Assembly (NCBI RefSeq): GCF_037975245.1
Contig: NC_092576.1
Coordinates: forward strand, 12,391,111-12,455,110
Direction of reading: 5' to 3'
Length of the DNA stretch: 64,000 nucleotides
From: Apostichopus japonicus
Lineage: Eukaryota > Echinodermata > Holothuroidea > Aspidochirotida > Stichopodidae
Shown here in pieces: positions 44,501-57,461 of this stretch. Each line of letters starts with the position of its first letter. Position 1 is the first letter of the stretch. Position numbers and translations under genes: made by a program. Under the pieces are notes generated by a model. It saw only the letters and a program-made list of their open reading frames with translations. It did not search any database and was not told the origin of the DNA.

Positions 44501-47500
44501 CGCTTTATTAGGTGTTTCTGATTTAATATATTTCTAAACAATAGCTGGTTGCTCTTCTTCATAACAATATATAATATCATGTATGATATATAATATATAT
44601 AATATAATATATTATACAAATAATATAGGATATATATATATATATATAATACAATATATTAGAGTTGGTTGGTTGGCGTCTATCTTGGCGCAGAGTGCTC
44701 TATGTCCAGTGGACAGAGCGGAATATGTGTTGATACTAGTTGAGACTAGTGGAACACTAGTAGTTGTAACTCGGAGTTTCACGCGTTTTAGCGATCGTCA
44801 GACAACTCTGGGTATTGTTGTCTGACGATCGCTAAAACGCGTGAAACTCCGAGTTACAACTACTAGTGTTCCACTAGTCTCAACTAGTATCAACACATAA
44901 TACAATATATTATATATATTGCTTTTACTGAATTACCGTGTTTACTTACATTTTGAAGGAACTTCAACATGATCATGAATAAATGTGTTGCATGGGTGAC
45001 GGTACTTCATTAATTGATGATTATGCAAATAGCTTCCCTTTATGAGTTTATTATGCATATTAGACCCACCTATGCCCATGTCTGCGTGACATTGGGTAGG
45101 TTTAATTTTATAACTGAGCGAACTTGAAGATTTTGCATTAGGCCTTAACAGTAAAAACGCTATTCGTTTAAAAATTTTGATGTGATCTAACCTTAACAAA
45201 CGAGCATATTTTGTTTCTTTTCTGTTTGTGGGGTGGGGATGGGTTGGGTACTGGGAATCAAGAGACAAATTCAAACACAGTCAACTGTTTTTTTTTTATG
45301 TTACTCATTCAAAAAAGAAGGTTAGGTATAAGTTAGAGAAATGTCCATCTCGAAACCTAAATAAAATAGAAAAGGTCATTTTTTTTTACAAAGCTGCCGT
45401 TTTACATCAATAATTCAAGGATGGATTAAATCGTTGATTCCACCTGGCCTAATCGACCCTAAAAATGTCAACTCAAAAATCGGATAATCTCTGTCAATTT
45501 ACTATCTATCTGATCCAGACGTGATGAGAAAGGTTAGAGGTCAGCTTTATATTGTTCCGGTGCAACTCTGATAGTTAACTTTACAGGGGAAAAAAACAGA
45601 AGGATACTTCGGAAGTCAACATGGATTTTGACTTTTTTTCTTTCTTTCTTTTTGGTTATAAAATAAACATTGACATTCTGGTTTACCCTGTTAGATGGTT
45701 TTGCGGCTTTATGAATACTCCCTGTATCATGTTTTATGTTTCATGTTTTATGTTTCAAGCTTTATTGTTCATAGGTAAAGTTGTTTAATTGATAGTAACT
45801 GGCAATGGTACTTTTTAAGAAAAAGTCGCCCAGGAAAGAACCTGGGCACGAAAACCAAACTACCGAACGACTGATCCGCTCTCAACCCCAGTCCTCTTGC
45901 ATTGGGACTGTGACTGTGTGATCATCGTCGGGTGTGTATCACCATTCCCCTCGAAAGGGAACAGATACTACACATGATCTTAGCCAATAGGCAATGGTTA
46001 ACAGCGATCGCACTTTTACATGGATGACACATGCGTATAAACTTCCGTTCCTTACACAAATATACAGCCACAATGACCGCAAAGAAAGTTTTGATGTAAA
46101 AAAGACGTCTGCGGTTATGTCCTGGGTACTTATAAAGCCCCATGTTTGACCTAAATAGCAGACTTCAAGACTAGTAGTATCATTTAATCGATGAAACATT
46201 TTCTTTTGTAAGTGATAACAACAAACTAGAATCTTGAGTTAGCAAGAAGATTTTTTTGTAGTAACCACTGGAACACTTATTTCACATATAACCATACAAA
46301 AGAACAGTTGGACTTTAGCCGGGAATTCTGAGTTTGAGCAGCACCAATAATTTAAGGACTCGCGTCCTGTAACTTGTGAAGTTTTTACTCATAATGGTGA
46401 CTTTGGTGGTTTTGAGATGGAGGTAGGGGAGGGGCGGGGGAGGGGGTGATCTTCTTTTATCCCCCAAAAACGAAGTGAATCAATAGGAGGTCATTAAGAC
46501 CTACATATTTAATTAATCTACCAGTAAGCATTGATCAGCACCCAGTCAAAGAGGCTGGCAATTCATGTAGCTACTTCACATTAAACATACTTATATAATT
46601 ACAAAGATTGTATGAAAGGAATGCAAATTGCCAGTCTTTTTGTAAGTCCTGGATTTTACCAACTGACTGACCTAGCCTTTCGTTGGCGGCGATGCCATAT
46701 ACGATTTCATTGTAAGGGGGAGGGGGGGTGCCACTAATATTGTAAGAAAATTCCTGTTAGATAACAGTAATATTGAAATTCATGTGTGAAAATCTAAGAA
46801 CAGCGTCTACTTGACGTCGGCGAATGTGTCATAATATTATCATGGTTTGGTCAACAAAAACAACGTGTTCTCGTGATATTCCAAGCTCTTTTATTTTTAA
46901 TTCGGAATTGAGAGATTACAGAAGTCTTCCATTTCATATATATTCCAGACGTCTTTTCGCAAACTAAACAAGACCGAAAAGATACTTTAGACGCTGTACA
47001 TATATAAGATTGATGTAATGATTGCATATGAAATATATCACTTTAAGGTTAAGAAATATATCTATTCGGTGCATTTTTTTCTAATGCACCACATTAAGCA
47101 ATTCCGGATAAATAAATCTCAGAAAAAGTTTCCGGTGCAAGTTTTTTTTATATATTTTGTTTTAGTTTTTCACTCGATTGTTTCTAGGTTCCCTGGTTTT
47201 CATTTTCTGTGCAGGTAGGTCAAACCAGCAGACCACGTAATTGTAAAAACAGAAAACGGGTCATACAAAATCACAGTCAATCTAATCAAGGTGCACCAAG
47301 CAGTCTAGTTTAGCACCTGGGACTCAGGTAATCCGCACGACATGGCAAAAAATAAACGTTTACATGTAAAAAAGGAAAACAATAAATTCTAAAGGAAGTT
47401 ATGTTGTTTGTAAGATAAGTTTATCTTAAAGGAGCTTTTATTATTACTTTATCACTTCAAAAAGAACAAAATACAGCATCCCTAACTTGAAATTGAGTGT

Positions 47501-50500
47501 CCATCTTCCAAAAGAGATCATGTCATGTTGGTTTAACATGAAATAAAAGATTTGAAAGGTGTAATAATAATTGTGAGACCCTTGGTCACGTTCCAGGGTT
47601 CCCAAGCCTAATTCCAAGTTGGGCTATTTATTGCAAACCTGATTTTTCGAAACCTGCCACCATATGATTTGGATTTTTTTTTAATGGAAATAAAATATCG
47701 TTTTACCAATAAAATAGTAAGAGGGAATATCTGCCAAAGTAGTATTCATTTGTAAAAATGGAAATCCTCCGCTCTATAATAGTGGCAATAGGGGGAGAAC
47801 TACGGTGGTGGAACTACAGTCGTCGTTATATTTTTGCACGTGCCATAGATATCTTTATCAACGATCTGTTATATGAGATTTATGAACAAACATACGGAAT
47901 ATTAAATAACACCACGACACCACAACAAAGACGAAACACACACAGTGGTAGCAATATGCTCTTATTCTCTACTTACTACTAAGCTACTACTAATATTAAT
48001 CAGCAGTTATTATTACGACGCTTAAGCGTCCACAAATGAAGGAGAAGCTCGCAAGGGCTTATGGATTACAACTTACACGTCGGGTGGCTTCCAATTTAAC
48101 ATTGTAACTCAAATTTGGAATCTTTTTAATTAAGAAGGTCATTCCAGTTGGGAAAACCGTAGATTGCTCTTGGATGAAAAACCCACCTTACTATAACCCG
48201 GCCGGGTATCGAACCCGGAACCTTTCGATTGCTTAGCCTCATTGCTTCAAAATCCCACCGCCTTTATCAACTCGGCCACAGCACCGGTATACTTTAAGTT
48301 AAACGGACTTATAAGGTGGACTCAAAAATGAGTCTTCTGTTCGGATCGAGCAGAATCTCCACCAGCTATACTATTCGAATCATAGCACACATACCTATTA
48401 AAATGCCATCATACGTGTTTGCCTGTTGTTACACGTATATAGGATAACAAGTTACGTCGTTTTAAAGTATAGAATAAGAAAGACAGAGGTAAAGTATCGT
48501 TCGATATCTGCGATACGATAGGCAGGTTGATATTAACCATCAGATACTCATTGCTCGCACAGTGACTACTGTTCACGCCCTGTAACACATGTTACCGTGT
48601 TACGAACACAAAGTATAGTAATTACCGATGCACGGTTGTGGGACATGAACAGTAGTTGCTGTACCAACGATTGAGTGCGAGTTCCTTAATACGCGATTCT
48701 AAAATGAAGTCATATGTAGTCGTGTTATGCTATAGGTATAGGCCTATGGAAATACCGGAACATTGCCCCTTCTTCGTTCACGGCATAACGAATTGGCGTA
48801 ATTTAAATAGAGGTGTGAACTGGAATCAAGCGGTACCGTGCCTCGTTTACTTTATCTCGTAGGCATTCTCACCTTTATAGACTCCTTGTAGAGTTGCGCA
48901 GGTCTTAATCTTACATAGGAACAAGTTAACAGCTTTGCAGTTGTTACAGTGCAAAGCTGTAACACATTTTACCGTGTTACGAACATAAAGTAGTTACTAT
49001 GCTGATGCACGGTTGTCGGACATGAACAGTAGTTGCTGTAACAGCTATGTGTATCGGCTGTATTAACGACTGCGAAGTGTAAGGTCTGTATACAAACTTC
49101 CCACTTTGGTAAAACATAACTGATGGGAGTATATCACTTTAAGTTTTCCATTTTCAAGATGTATGCCAGATTAAACCATTATATATAGATCAGCTTCTTG
49201 TACATGATCCGGAGTACTCTTTTCCAGGCAAGCTATTATTTTAATAGGTCATGCAACCCTCAGCTGATACGTATATATATATAGACTAACTACTTACAAT
49301 TTTAGCAAACGTGAAACCTAAAACAATTATGTTCTTGTCGTTTGATCATGGTCTATAAAAGTACCATTATTCTCGAAGACGAAACTGTGAACAGTTTGGT
49401 ACAACTTTGAGCAAAGTTCAAATGAGTCCCTTTTTGATGAAAACTTTGATGCAAGTAAACGGAAGGTTTCTTTTCCATGTGATTGCTTCAATAATTGTAT
49501 GTGTTTATTAGAATTGACCCGTATGTTGTTAATGGAGATCCGCCGCAAAAGAGAATTAGTAGGGAAGGCAAAACTAAATAGATCGGAACCCATACACAAA
49601 CTGACCCGACCCCATTCTCGGATGCATCTATCGTTCATCACGTCTATAAACCATGAAATTACAACTATGTTATGTCAGCTTCGGTGTTTGTGTTTTATGT
49701 GTATGAACAATAATAGAACTTACAATGCCAAAAACAAAAACAGTAACAATAAAATCTGATAATGTGCGGTAAGGTTTAATGTCCAACTTCTTTCTCGCGC
49801 ACCACACGACTCTCGGCTTGGCTGCTCGTAGTCCAAATTGGCAGAAGCCGGAAACACTCAAAGTGTTCATCGAGTGTTATCTCTGAACAAAAGGAAAGAA
49901 TGAGACTTGATATGTTAACGAAGCGTGTCTCCTGATGGCTTTACCAGGTCTGTCAAAATTGGACAGCTGCCGAGTTTACCTACACTAGGGCATTCCGCTC
50001 AAGTAACCATGGATGTGAACTGGCCTTTCGGTTACAACATCATCATGGGTTTACTTGTTTTTTGTGTGTGTCCAAGTCAGAGTCGTGAAACGAAACAGAC
50101 AAAACAATCGTCTCGGGCGCATTGAACGACCTCCAAATGTAAAAGAACTAAGGCTGATCACTATGTCAGAGAACTGGAGCTAACTTTAGTATTGTAGGAG
50201 ATTGAAGTTTAGCATTTTGTAAGGAGACTGGAGCTGAGCATTGTGTAAGGAGACTGGGGCTGATCAGTGCATGTGTAAGGGTATAATGGAGTTAATCAGC
50301 ATGTAAGAGAACTGGAGCGTAGCAGTGTAAAAGGAGACAGGGGATTATCAGTATGTAAATGTAGGCTACTGGAGTTGTCCATTGATATAAAGAAACTGGA
50401 ACTTATCACTTTGTAAGGGAACAGGAGCTGTTTAGTATATAAGGGAACTTGAGCCGATCAGTTTGTAAGGGAACTAGCGCTGATGAGTTCGGCGAAATCA

Positions 50501-53500
50501 AATCTAGGTGTTCTTGGCCAGAGTCAATCTCTCCCTCTCGAATGACTTTTTCATTGAAAATATCTATGTTTTATATTAGTGTAATGATAGACATGATTAT
50601 AATATGATTGGTGTATGAGAATTTTAGTACTAAACTAGTATACATTACAGCGCAGTGATCACATGGCCATAAGCACGAGGTAATTGGGATGATGCGGGAA
50701 ATGGTTTCCATTTGGGTATGCCGCACTCCACAGTTTCAATCTTCATGCAGATGTTCTTCCCTATGTGACTATCCACCTTGAAATGTCCTCACAATTTTTA
50801 GGCCCTCTTGGAATGTCCTCACAAGTTTCAGGCCCTCTTGCAATTACCACTGTGTCATCAGAAATCAGCTCTAAGAGATATAGAAACATTCCCTCTGCAC
50901 ACGTCGCAATCTTGGCATGATGAAACTTTGGAAGGAGAATTGTGAAACAGCTTGACATGGTCAGGTTTTGTGGTCAGACAAATTCGTGGTCAAGTTGTTT
51001 CCGTTTTCGCAAGATTGGTTTTCTTCAAAGGTATTTGGCCTTATGTTCTGTGGTAATGTGTATAGTCCCAAAAAAATGTCGTAAGATGACATAAACTGAT
51101 TATTAGCTTACCTATGTTTTCCCCTTAATCACCAATGCGTAACATACGCCTCTATACCAGCTCCCTGTCTAGTCTAATGTTGTTAATCGACTTAGCCTGA
51201 TAAATGCCATCGATTGTAGGCTAGACGGAGAATATACAAGGTGAGACCATGCCAGTTGTCTTCGAGCTTATAAAAATTGGAATGACTAGCTTATTACTCC
51301 CAAATAGTACAATTATTTCCTTTAAACTGCGAGCGAACGGCATTAGGATCATAAGTTTCATATTCATGAGGGCGCAACATACACTAGAAGTTTCTCTGCG
51401 CATGAGCCGGTTAGGAAGGGACGGGTCGGGCGGGGAGGGGGGGCATAACTATTTAAGGCCGGTAACATACTAAATGGTGAGAGGAGTAGAAACTTCTGGA
51501 AAAAGGAACATTTTTTGAAGAAGGCCCTCTTGACGACTTTGGTTCAGCTCATATATTGGTTCCAAGGGGTGCATGACGGTATTGCTGGGGGAAAATACGA
51601 ACTAACTTGGTATAGTCCATCTTGCTACTGCCCTACCATGGATAAGTATCGTTATTTGAATACAGTTACACTCTCATCCTTTAGCTCATGTATTCTGAAT
51701 ACATTCAATTTATACATGAAAGAGGTTATTAAAGATTTCCACAGGACATATATCAATCATCAGAAGTTATTACCATGCATACAATTGTGTGTTCTTCCCG
51801 TTCATAATCTACGCGAGCCTCTCTTTATATTTCACGGTCTAACCCCATTACCCCAATTCCAAACAGTCTGAACAGAGTTGAAGATGTAAACATCAGTTCT
51901 AATGCCCACCTTACCTGTAATTACTCGGAGTGTAACTGATCTTTTTGTTTCAAAGTATACCATACAGTTTATGCAGTTGTTCCGACTATTGTAACAGTAC
52001 TTCTAGTTATCAGTAGACTTCTTTGTGGAGACGAGGATTCATTGCATGCCTCTACTTCTCCCTGACTTTCGTAATCGCATGTTTTGGTAACTTTAGTCTT
52101 TAGTCACTGTATGAACCACAGGAAGTAAGGCCACGAATGCATGATCAGGGCAGGTTTCGTTTTGGGAAGCAAATGAGTCGAACCGTAACACGTTACATCG
52201 CTATATATATATATATATATAGGCCTAGGCTATAATATACTCTAAACGTAAGAAGCATATAATACTACGTTAGGCCTACTTACAGCCTTCATGTTCAATA
52301 GCCTCACGTTTTATGGACGAGCTCAGTGACTAGAGGATTATACTGATACAGTGGTGACAAATTTCTGGTAGGGTTTGGGGAAGTGTTGGCCAACGGAGAA
52401 TCTCGTAGGTGGAACCATGTACGTGAAAGGTTAACTATGATCAGGAAACTATGAGTAACATGAACATTATACGATATTACTATAGTGCTGTGGCCGAGTG
52501 GATAATTGCGGTGGCATTTGGAGCAATGATGCTTAGCAATCCGGAGGTTCCGGGTTCGATACCCGGCAGGGTCATAGTAAGATGGGTTTTTCATCCATGA
52601 GCAATGTACGGTTTCCCCATATGAAATAACTTTCTACAGTAGAAAGATTCCAAATTTGAGTTACAAATGTTGAATTGGAATCCACCCGACGTGTAGATTG
52701 TAATCCATAAGCCTTTGCGGGTCTTCTACATTTGTGGTCGCTTAAGCGTCGTAAAAATAACTGCTGGTTATTACAGATTATTATTTTTGTTATGTTAGGA
52801 AAACGGTGTCCTATTTACTTAGACGTGTTTGGAAATGGCGCCCAACATCACTCGTAATACAATTTGTCCTCCTAAGCTGGTTTTAACGATATAACTCTAT
52901 TATGTTAACTATGATCTTTGGCTTAATTGCATAATACCACGCAACACAAAGCTCGCACTCTTAACGGTTACGGTGTCGCCACAAACAGCATAATACATTT
53001 ACCTTGTTGTTTATTATTATTATTGGTTTGTGTTTGGAATTACTCCTCGTATTGAATTTACCTATGCATAATTTTAATTTCAATTAGGTCCCATTTTAAT
53101 AATTATAACAATGTAATCATGGGTCGTTCTCAAATAGGATGGCCACAAAAAAAAAAATAATAATAATAACCGAACAGTCTGACGGTGAAGCCACAAGCCC
53201 ACAACAGCACCATAAATTGGACTGAGTTGATTTTGGGCATTTCACTGCGTATTAGTAGACTCCCTATACGGACGCCGTAGCCAACCTCTTTGAAGGATGT
53301 TGCTTTAGAGCTATGGGGCTATTCTGCAATGACTCCCTGTTCTTTACGTGCTGTTGTGCATGAAGTCATGAGTAAGAGTCTGACAGTATAACTTGATGCG
53401 GTTCCAAGCACGTCTCTGTTCCCTACCGAAGATCAACGTGGTGACGATAACTTGACTTACAGGACACATGTTTCATCTTTCGTTTCCGTCATCGAGTGGA

Positions 53501-56500
53501 ACTGAAATATATGAACTGCTTAACCGTGCATGATTAGATTAGGAAACGCAATCAATCAAGAACTATACCGCACTTAATAGCAAAAACAAACAAACTCTGC
53601 ATCACTTCAAGCGTTGCACTTCTGAAACCTGCAACAGATAGACGGCCCTTCTTTTGTTTTTCCTCCCAAAACGTCTTCCAATTTCCAGTTGTAACTGGTC
53701 AATCCAGGCCTCTGACGGGGAGAATATAATTTTAATTAGTATTCAGATATAAGTTCCGCATGACATCTTATTCCTGTTAGTGGCATCAAGTTAAAAACCG
53801 CCTAGCTTAAGCCAAATGGGAAATTCCCTTATCATTGCATGGATACTTTACACCGTACCTAAACGATAAAAGCAGACGATGGTTGGGACTAACCCCAGCC
53901 AATCCGGGTTCGGGGGAATTAAACAGGAAATTGAGAAACATGGAACTTGGAACTGTATGATATTGTACTGTCATTGACTACTACTGTCACAAGATAGTAT
54001 GACGTTCTTTAGGGGCAAATAAGTGGATTAAGGTGGTCTATCTTTATACAGTGATGCGTACGTGTTGAATGAGATTTTACCAATACCTCTCGCACTGACT
54101 CTGGGACTGAATGGGACACTTCAGGGGCTATGAATAGCATACGTTATTAAATATGTCAGTGTAGAGGTTTTCTTACATTAGATTTCAAAAAAAAAATAGA
54201 GTACTTAGTTTGAACAAAAAGTCTAACTAATAAAAGTCGACTTTTTATGCCCAATATCATCATTTTCACATGCCGTAGTTCCCTCAGACTGTATGCTTCT
54301 TTAATATGACGTTGGTACATTAATGGTTCTCTCATACCACTGGGGCTTGACCTCCAGCGGTCTAGGAGGATGATTTCGAATAAATGCATACCCGTACTGT
54401 ATTTGGCTGTGTGTGCATATGATCCTATGGGTTAAGATGCCAGCCAGTGGTGAAGGGTATAAAGCCCCTTTAGATCTTACTTATGTTCTCTCGTAACGAT
54501 ATTTTCAAGCACATAAATACATGTCAGAGAGGTTAATTCTTCTGAGTTATGTTCTTGGTCTTATAAGCAACAGACCACGGCCCTCATCTATATTCATAAC
54601 TTTATACATCTAGTGAAAAGTGGAAACCATTTTGCCTCATGAGAGGACATTCACGATTCAGGTAGTAGAACAAAGAAGATGATTTAATTCGTACATTTTC
54701 ATATGATACATTTTCTAAAATAGTGAGTAAGAAATTACTTTTATCTTTTTTCATGTAATACTTCTCGAGATTTAATTTCAAACAAGAAAATATAACGAAA
54801 TATATACTACGAGACAACTACTACTCATTTCTCATTTGAAATTGCACGAGAAACTTGTTGCCCTACATTTGGTTATAGATGACTTAGCTTAGTGTAGACC
54901 ATATGTCCGAAACGAATACGAGACGAAATCCCAAAGTAGGCGCTTCAGCGATAATTGACCTGTAACATATAGACGGCTTGCCGCTAAGGCACCGGGTGAG
55001 ATTCGATGGGGTCAAAGTTAGCTTTCAGGTGTTAATACTTCCATTCGGAAAGGGTTATATTTTTGAAAGGAATCTATGATCGCGAAGACAAGCGGAAATA
55101 ACCCGAAATCTGTGATGGATTTGTGGCTTTGGACTTTGTTTGGCTTACCGTGACCGTTTTGGGATGTATGCTTATCATTAAACGAAGCCATCAACCAACA
55201 ACACTGTGTCAAACGTATAGTGAAAATGAATTTTGCACCAACTTATGCAAAACTTTCCACGTTAAAGATTCAATAACTTTAGCGACTCCAGTGTAAGTCA
55301 CTGAAGGACGAAGTGTAAGGACGCATAGGATGGTGTAGCCTAGTATATGTTATTATGATGTAGTCTGATTAGCTTAACGCAAGTCGGCATAGAGCTTATA
55401 CGGTACTTCATAGTACATTCTGATGTTATGTAAAATCGACGTAGCAGTGAGGACGTGTTAGGGTAACTGCCATATGCGATTCAATGATCTTATAAAGGAA
55501 GGGTGTGGCCCCAGGACACATTGAATCTGACAATGTAGACGTCAGATGGTGCACTCGGAGATAATGGCTATAGCCAGGTTTGCACTTAGGGTTTAGTTTA
55601 GATTAAAAAAAAAACGTAAAAAAGAATAATTTTACAAGGACTTGTAGACAAATTTCCGCAGTCCAATCCTTTTTGTGACTTTCCTCTCATCGGGATTAGG
55701 GAGGACGACATGCAATATTTACTTTCCAAGAGATAAACACAAAATTCAAACCAATAAGAACGGTGTCGTGGATATACATCATTAATCAATGAATTAAAAA
55801 GAAATTCATTTGTCGATCACTGCAAGGGAAGTAAAAAAAGTCCTCCTCATAATTTGCACCAAAAGGGTAATGATTTTCCTTGGTATCCGCAGAGTAGACT
55901 TTATGTTACTCCTCAATGTATTGCTATTGTTTTACTGAGGTGCTGTTCTGTTAATTGTAACTTACTATAATGCCATTACCACCGTACTGAAATGTAAGTA
56001 ATGCAACTGAAATGTTTCATCTCGTTAGGTCCGTAATTCTTTGGATTAGATTAAATATAACAAAAAAAAAATTGCTAATAATGTCTCAACGAATAAATAA
56101 TTGTAAAGAACATATTAAGCTTGCCAAAGTCGTTCACGTCCAATCTCGTCTTGCTTACCGATGGTATATGACTAATGGCGACAATTGATGTTAACAATTT
56201 TCTTTATTGTATTATTTTAGTCATGATTTTCTCTTTATGTTTGCATTCTCGATAGAACTTTTCATTGAGAAGCATGGCGACTGTCCAACCAATGACATGG
56301 TATCTTCGTTCCTCGATGAAGTTTGCGAGACAGAATGTTTCCTAGACATGGATTGCAACGGCGTTGAAAAGTGTTGCCAGAACGGGTGTGGCGGAACGCA
56401 TTGTCAAGTTCCGAATCAATTTGGTAAGTGCATAAATATAACATGATACACTTTTGAGGTATATAACGATATCTGAATCTGAAAGTGCTTGACATTAAAC

Positions 56501-57461
56501 GACATTCAAAATATAAAATCTGTCTCAGTAAAAGACATTTATCTAAGTCTACCTATACCACAATGATTGATGTCGGTTTAAATAAGTATGATGGCCAGCT
56601 TTTGCATGATAAACGATTTCGCAAAACTGCTATCTCTGAGTTTAATATTGGCGACTTACACAACAAATCCATTAATTCTGTCTTACCCATTACATGATGG
56701 TGGACCATTTTGAACATCGCATCGTATATTTAGGTTAAAAAGTTTATTTCCGATTGATTTCATCTCTTTCGTCAGTTGATCAATGTGAGGGGTATCCTTG
56801 TTACGGTCAAGGTACGGTCTGTGAAGTACTTGGGGATCAGCCAACTTGTGTTTGTCAGACTAATTGCACAGATGACTCGGAGAAAGTCTGTGCAGACGAT
56901 GGCCACGTCTATATCAGTCGATGTTGGATGGATGTAGCAGCATGTGAACAAGGGATATCCATCAACGAAACAACATGCCAAGGTGAGTCAAATCCACCAT
57001 GTTTGTTCAAGGAGTATAGGACCTGGAGAGGGTGTAGATCAATATCTTGAATGACTAGCTTCTCTGATATCGACTGGACGAGAACATTTCCGAAAATGGG
57101 AAAACTGCCCACTTTCTTTTTCGGAAGCTGCATCATTTCTAGAACCCCCTAATACATAAAAGAGGATTTACTAAAAACTTCTATGGAAGGTATCTAGGAA
57201 CTCTATAGTGAGCACACGTCGAAAACAATAGTTTTGTTAGTTTACAAGTTCAGCTAACGTTACATCTTGATAAAAAATGATCGAATTACTGCGTTGAGCT
57301 TAATCTGACAACACGTCAAACATAGCTTTCTTTGCTGTACAAGAACAAACAAGTGACTTTCGCCAAACTACGTTAACTTGGTTTGTACTTGCTGAAATCA
57401 ATAGTTAACACAATCGTCCTATGATTTCTTACAGAAACACCAGAACCACCAACAGAAGATG
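41414..57461 (+). CDS. Secreted WAP + follistatin/Kazal protein, WFIKKN-like (3' end beyond window)
   Basis: The predicted product is a secreted multidomain protein. Exons are 41414-41513 (signal peptide), 56256-56423 (WAP), 56776-56982 (follistatin/Kazal) and 57435-57461 (Pro/Glu/Thr linker). Every junction is phase 1, the usual pattern for shuffled extracellular domains. The WAP exon has all eight cysteines of the four-disulfide core including the CC pair. The next exon has the ten cysteines of a follistatin domain. Signal peptide then WAP then follistatin is the N-terminal order of WFIKKN proteins, which continue with Ig, Kunitz and NTR domains and bind GDF8/11 in vertebrates. None of those later domains is in this window, so the WFIKKN assignment is an inference; a shorter WAP-Kazal inhibitor is possible. 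Joining the first exon across a 14.7-kb intron rests on phase and signal-peptide logic only. Confidence 0.75.
42753..42955. repeat. Degenerate (TTGATCA/TGATTCA)n repeat
   Basis: About 200 bases are built from ATTGATCAA, ATGATTCA and AAAATCAATTGAT. Many units are self-complementary, so the strand can fold on itself. Confidence 0.8.
43805..44056. mobile_element. Fold-back MITE with arms of about 110 bases
   Basis: The left arm (43805-43914) and right arm (43936-44056) are imperfect inverted copies around a 21-base centre. Paired landmarks include ACTGGATCGTGCT, TAGCATGTGC and AACTGAGGATAT. It has no coding content. The phrase after it (GTGAATCGGCTG) resembles GTGTATCGGCTG near 49050, hinting at a family. 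Confidence 0.75.
44575..44662. repeat. (TATAATA)n/(TA)n microsatellite
   Basis: AT-only simple repeat precedes the perfect inverted repeat. Its end ATAATACAATATATTA (44647-44662) recurs after the palindrome at about 44898. Confidence 0.8.
44724..44899. repeat. Perfect inverted repeat, 82-bp arms, 12-base loop
   Basis: Bases 44724-44805 are the exact reverse complement of 44818-44899. The arms contain CTAGTTGAGACTAGTGG and ACGCGTTTTAGCGATCGTC. A 16-base direct repeat lies on both sides (from 44647 and about 44898). Confidence 0.95.
45000..47990. other. Intronic stretch without recognised features
   Basis: AT-rich sequence with short open frames and no domain match. A G-rich patch lies at 46424-46447. 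Confidence 0.4.
48001..48286 (-). repeat. tRNA-headed SINE, family 1, reverse copy
   Basis: On the minus strand it starts near 48286 with GTGCTGTGGCCGAG, then a B box GGTTCCGGGTTCGATACCCG. Body landmarks are GGGTTTTTCATCC, TTCCAAATTTGAGTTACAAT and GGACGCTTAAGCG. It is the full-length partner of 52494-52775. Confidence 0.88.
48581..49040 (+). repeat. Direct repeat pair of about 82 bp
   Basis: TGTAACACAT...ACCGTGTTACGAACA...GATGCACGGTTGT...GACATGAACAGTAGTTGCTG occurs at 48581-48662 and 48959-49040. The first copy also pairs with CAGTGACTACTGTTCA at 48560, so each may be part of a fold-back element. Confidence 0.75.
50136..50490 (+). repeat. Degenerate minisatellite of about 28 bp
   Basis: About twelve units have the pattern GTAAGGGAACTGGAGCTGAT then CAGT, varying in length and sequence. 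The stretch is non-coding. Confidence 0.75.
50500..52490. other. Intronic stretch without recognised features
   Basis: A 118-codon open frame at 51515-51871 has no domain or codon pattern that I recognise. A (TA)n run sits at 52203-52222. There is nothing else to support. Confidence 0.4.
52494..52775 (+). repeat. tRNA-headed SINE, family 1, forward copy
   Basis: The head is GTGCTGTGGCCGAGTGGATA with B box GGTTCCGGGTTCGATACCCG, like a Ser/Leu tRNA. The body has GATGGGTTTTTCATCCATGA, TTCCAAATTTGAGTTACAAA and TGTGGTCGCTTAAGCGTCG. It ends in AT-rich sequence. The attached body and the second copy rule out a true tRNA gene. Confidence 0.9.
52780..56200. other. Intronic stretch without recognised features
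   Basis: Both strands were read without finding exons, RNA genes or transposon ends. Open frames are short and unlike any family. Confidence 0.4.
56256..56423 (+). CDS. WAP four-disulfide-core exon
   Basis: This exon is phase 1 to phase 1 and encodes one complete WAP domain. The cysteine pattern is C-x13-C-x3-C-x5-C-x5-CC-x3-C-x4-C, with KCCQNGCG near the end. WAP domains often inhibit serine proteases. The acceptor is ttctcgatag; another acceptor-like site at 56220 would give the wrong phase for the upstream exon. The donor is G|gtaagt. Confidence 0.88.
56776..56982 (+). CDS. Follistatin/Kazal-type exon
   Basis: This exon is phase 1 to phase 1. It begins DQCEGYPCYGQGTVCEV, an EGF-like follistatin N-lobe, and continues with PTCVCQTNC and a Kazal lobe (KVCADDGHVYISRC then AACEQGISINETTC). 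Ten cysteines complete the domain, and NET is a possible N-glycosylation site. The acceptor is ctctttcgtcag and the donor is AG|gtgagt. Confidence 0.88.
57435..57461 (+). CDS. 27-nt Pro/Glu/Thr linker exon
   Basis: This very short exon is phase 1 to phase 1 and encodes E-TPEPPTED-G. It is bounded by atttcttacag and gtaagt. It is most likely a flexible linker to later domains. It is accepted because the acceptor, the donor and both phases fit; its small size leaves some doubt. Confidence 0.6.

Larger units (their letters stand above)
41514..56255 (+). other. Putative 14.7-kb first intron of WAP-follistatin gene
   Basis: It contains two long inverted repeats, microsatellites, two SINE family 1 copies and a minisatellite, listed separately. 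Bases from 41690 (CAGTGGCATAGCTAGC) look like a lone hAT-type left end. No exon with matching phase was found. Confidence 0.55.

Noticed and set aside
51515-51871. 118-codon open frame
   Set aside because: It has no recognisable domain, signal peptide or splice partner, and sits in a repeat-rich intron. It cannot be told from chance.
52494-52580. tRNA-Ser/Leu gene
   Set aside because: The tRNA-like head continues into a SINE body, and a second copy exists at 48001-48286.
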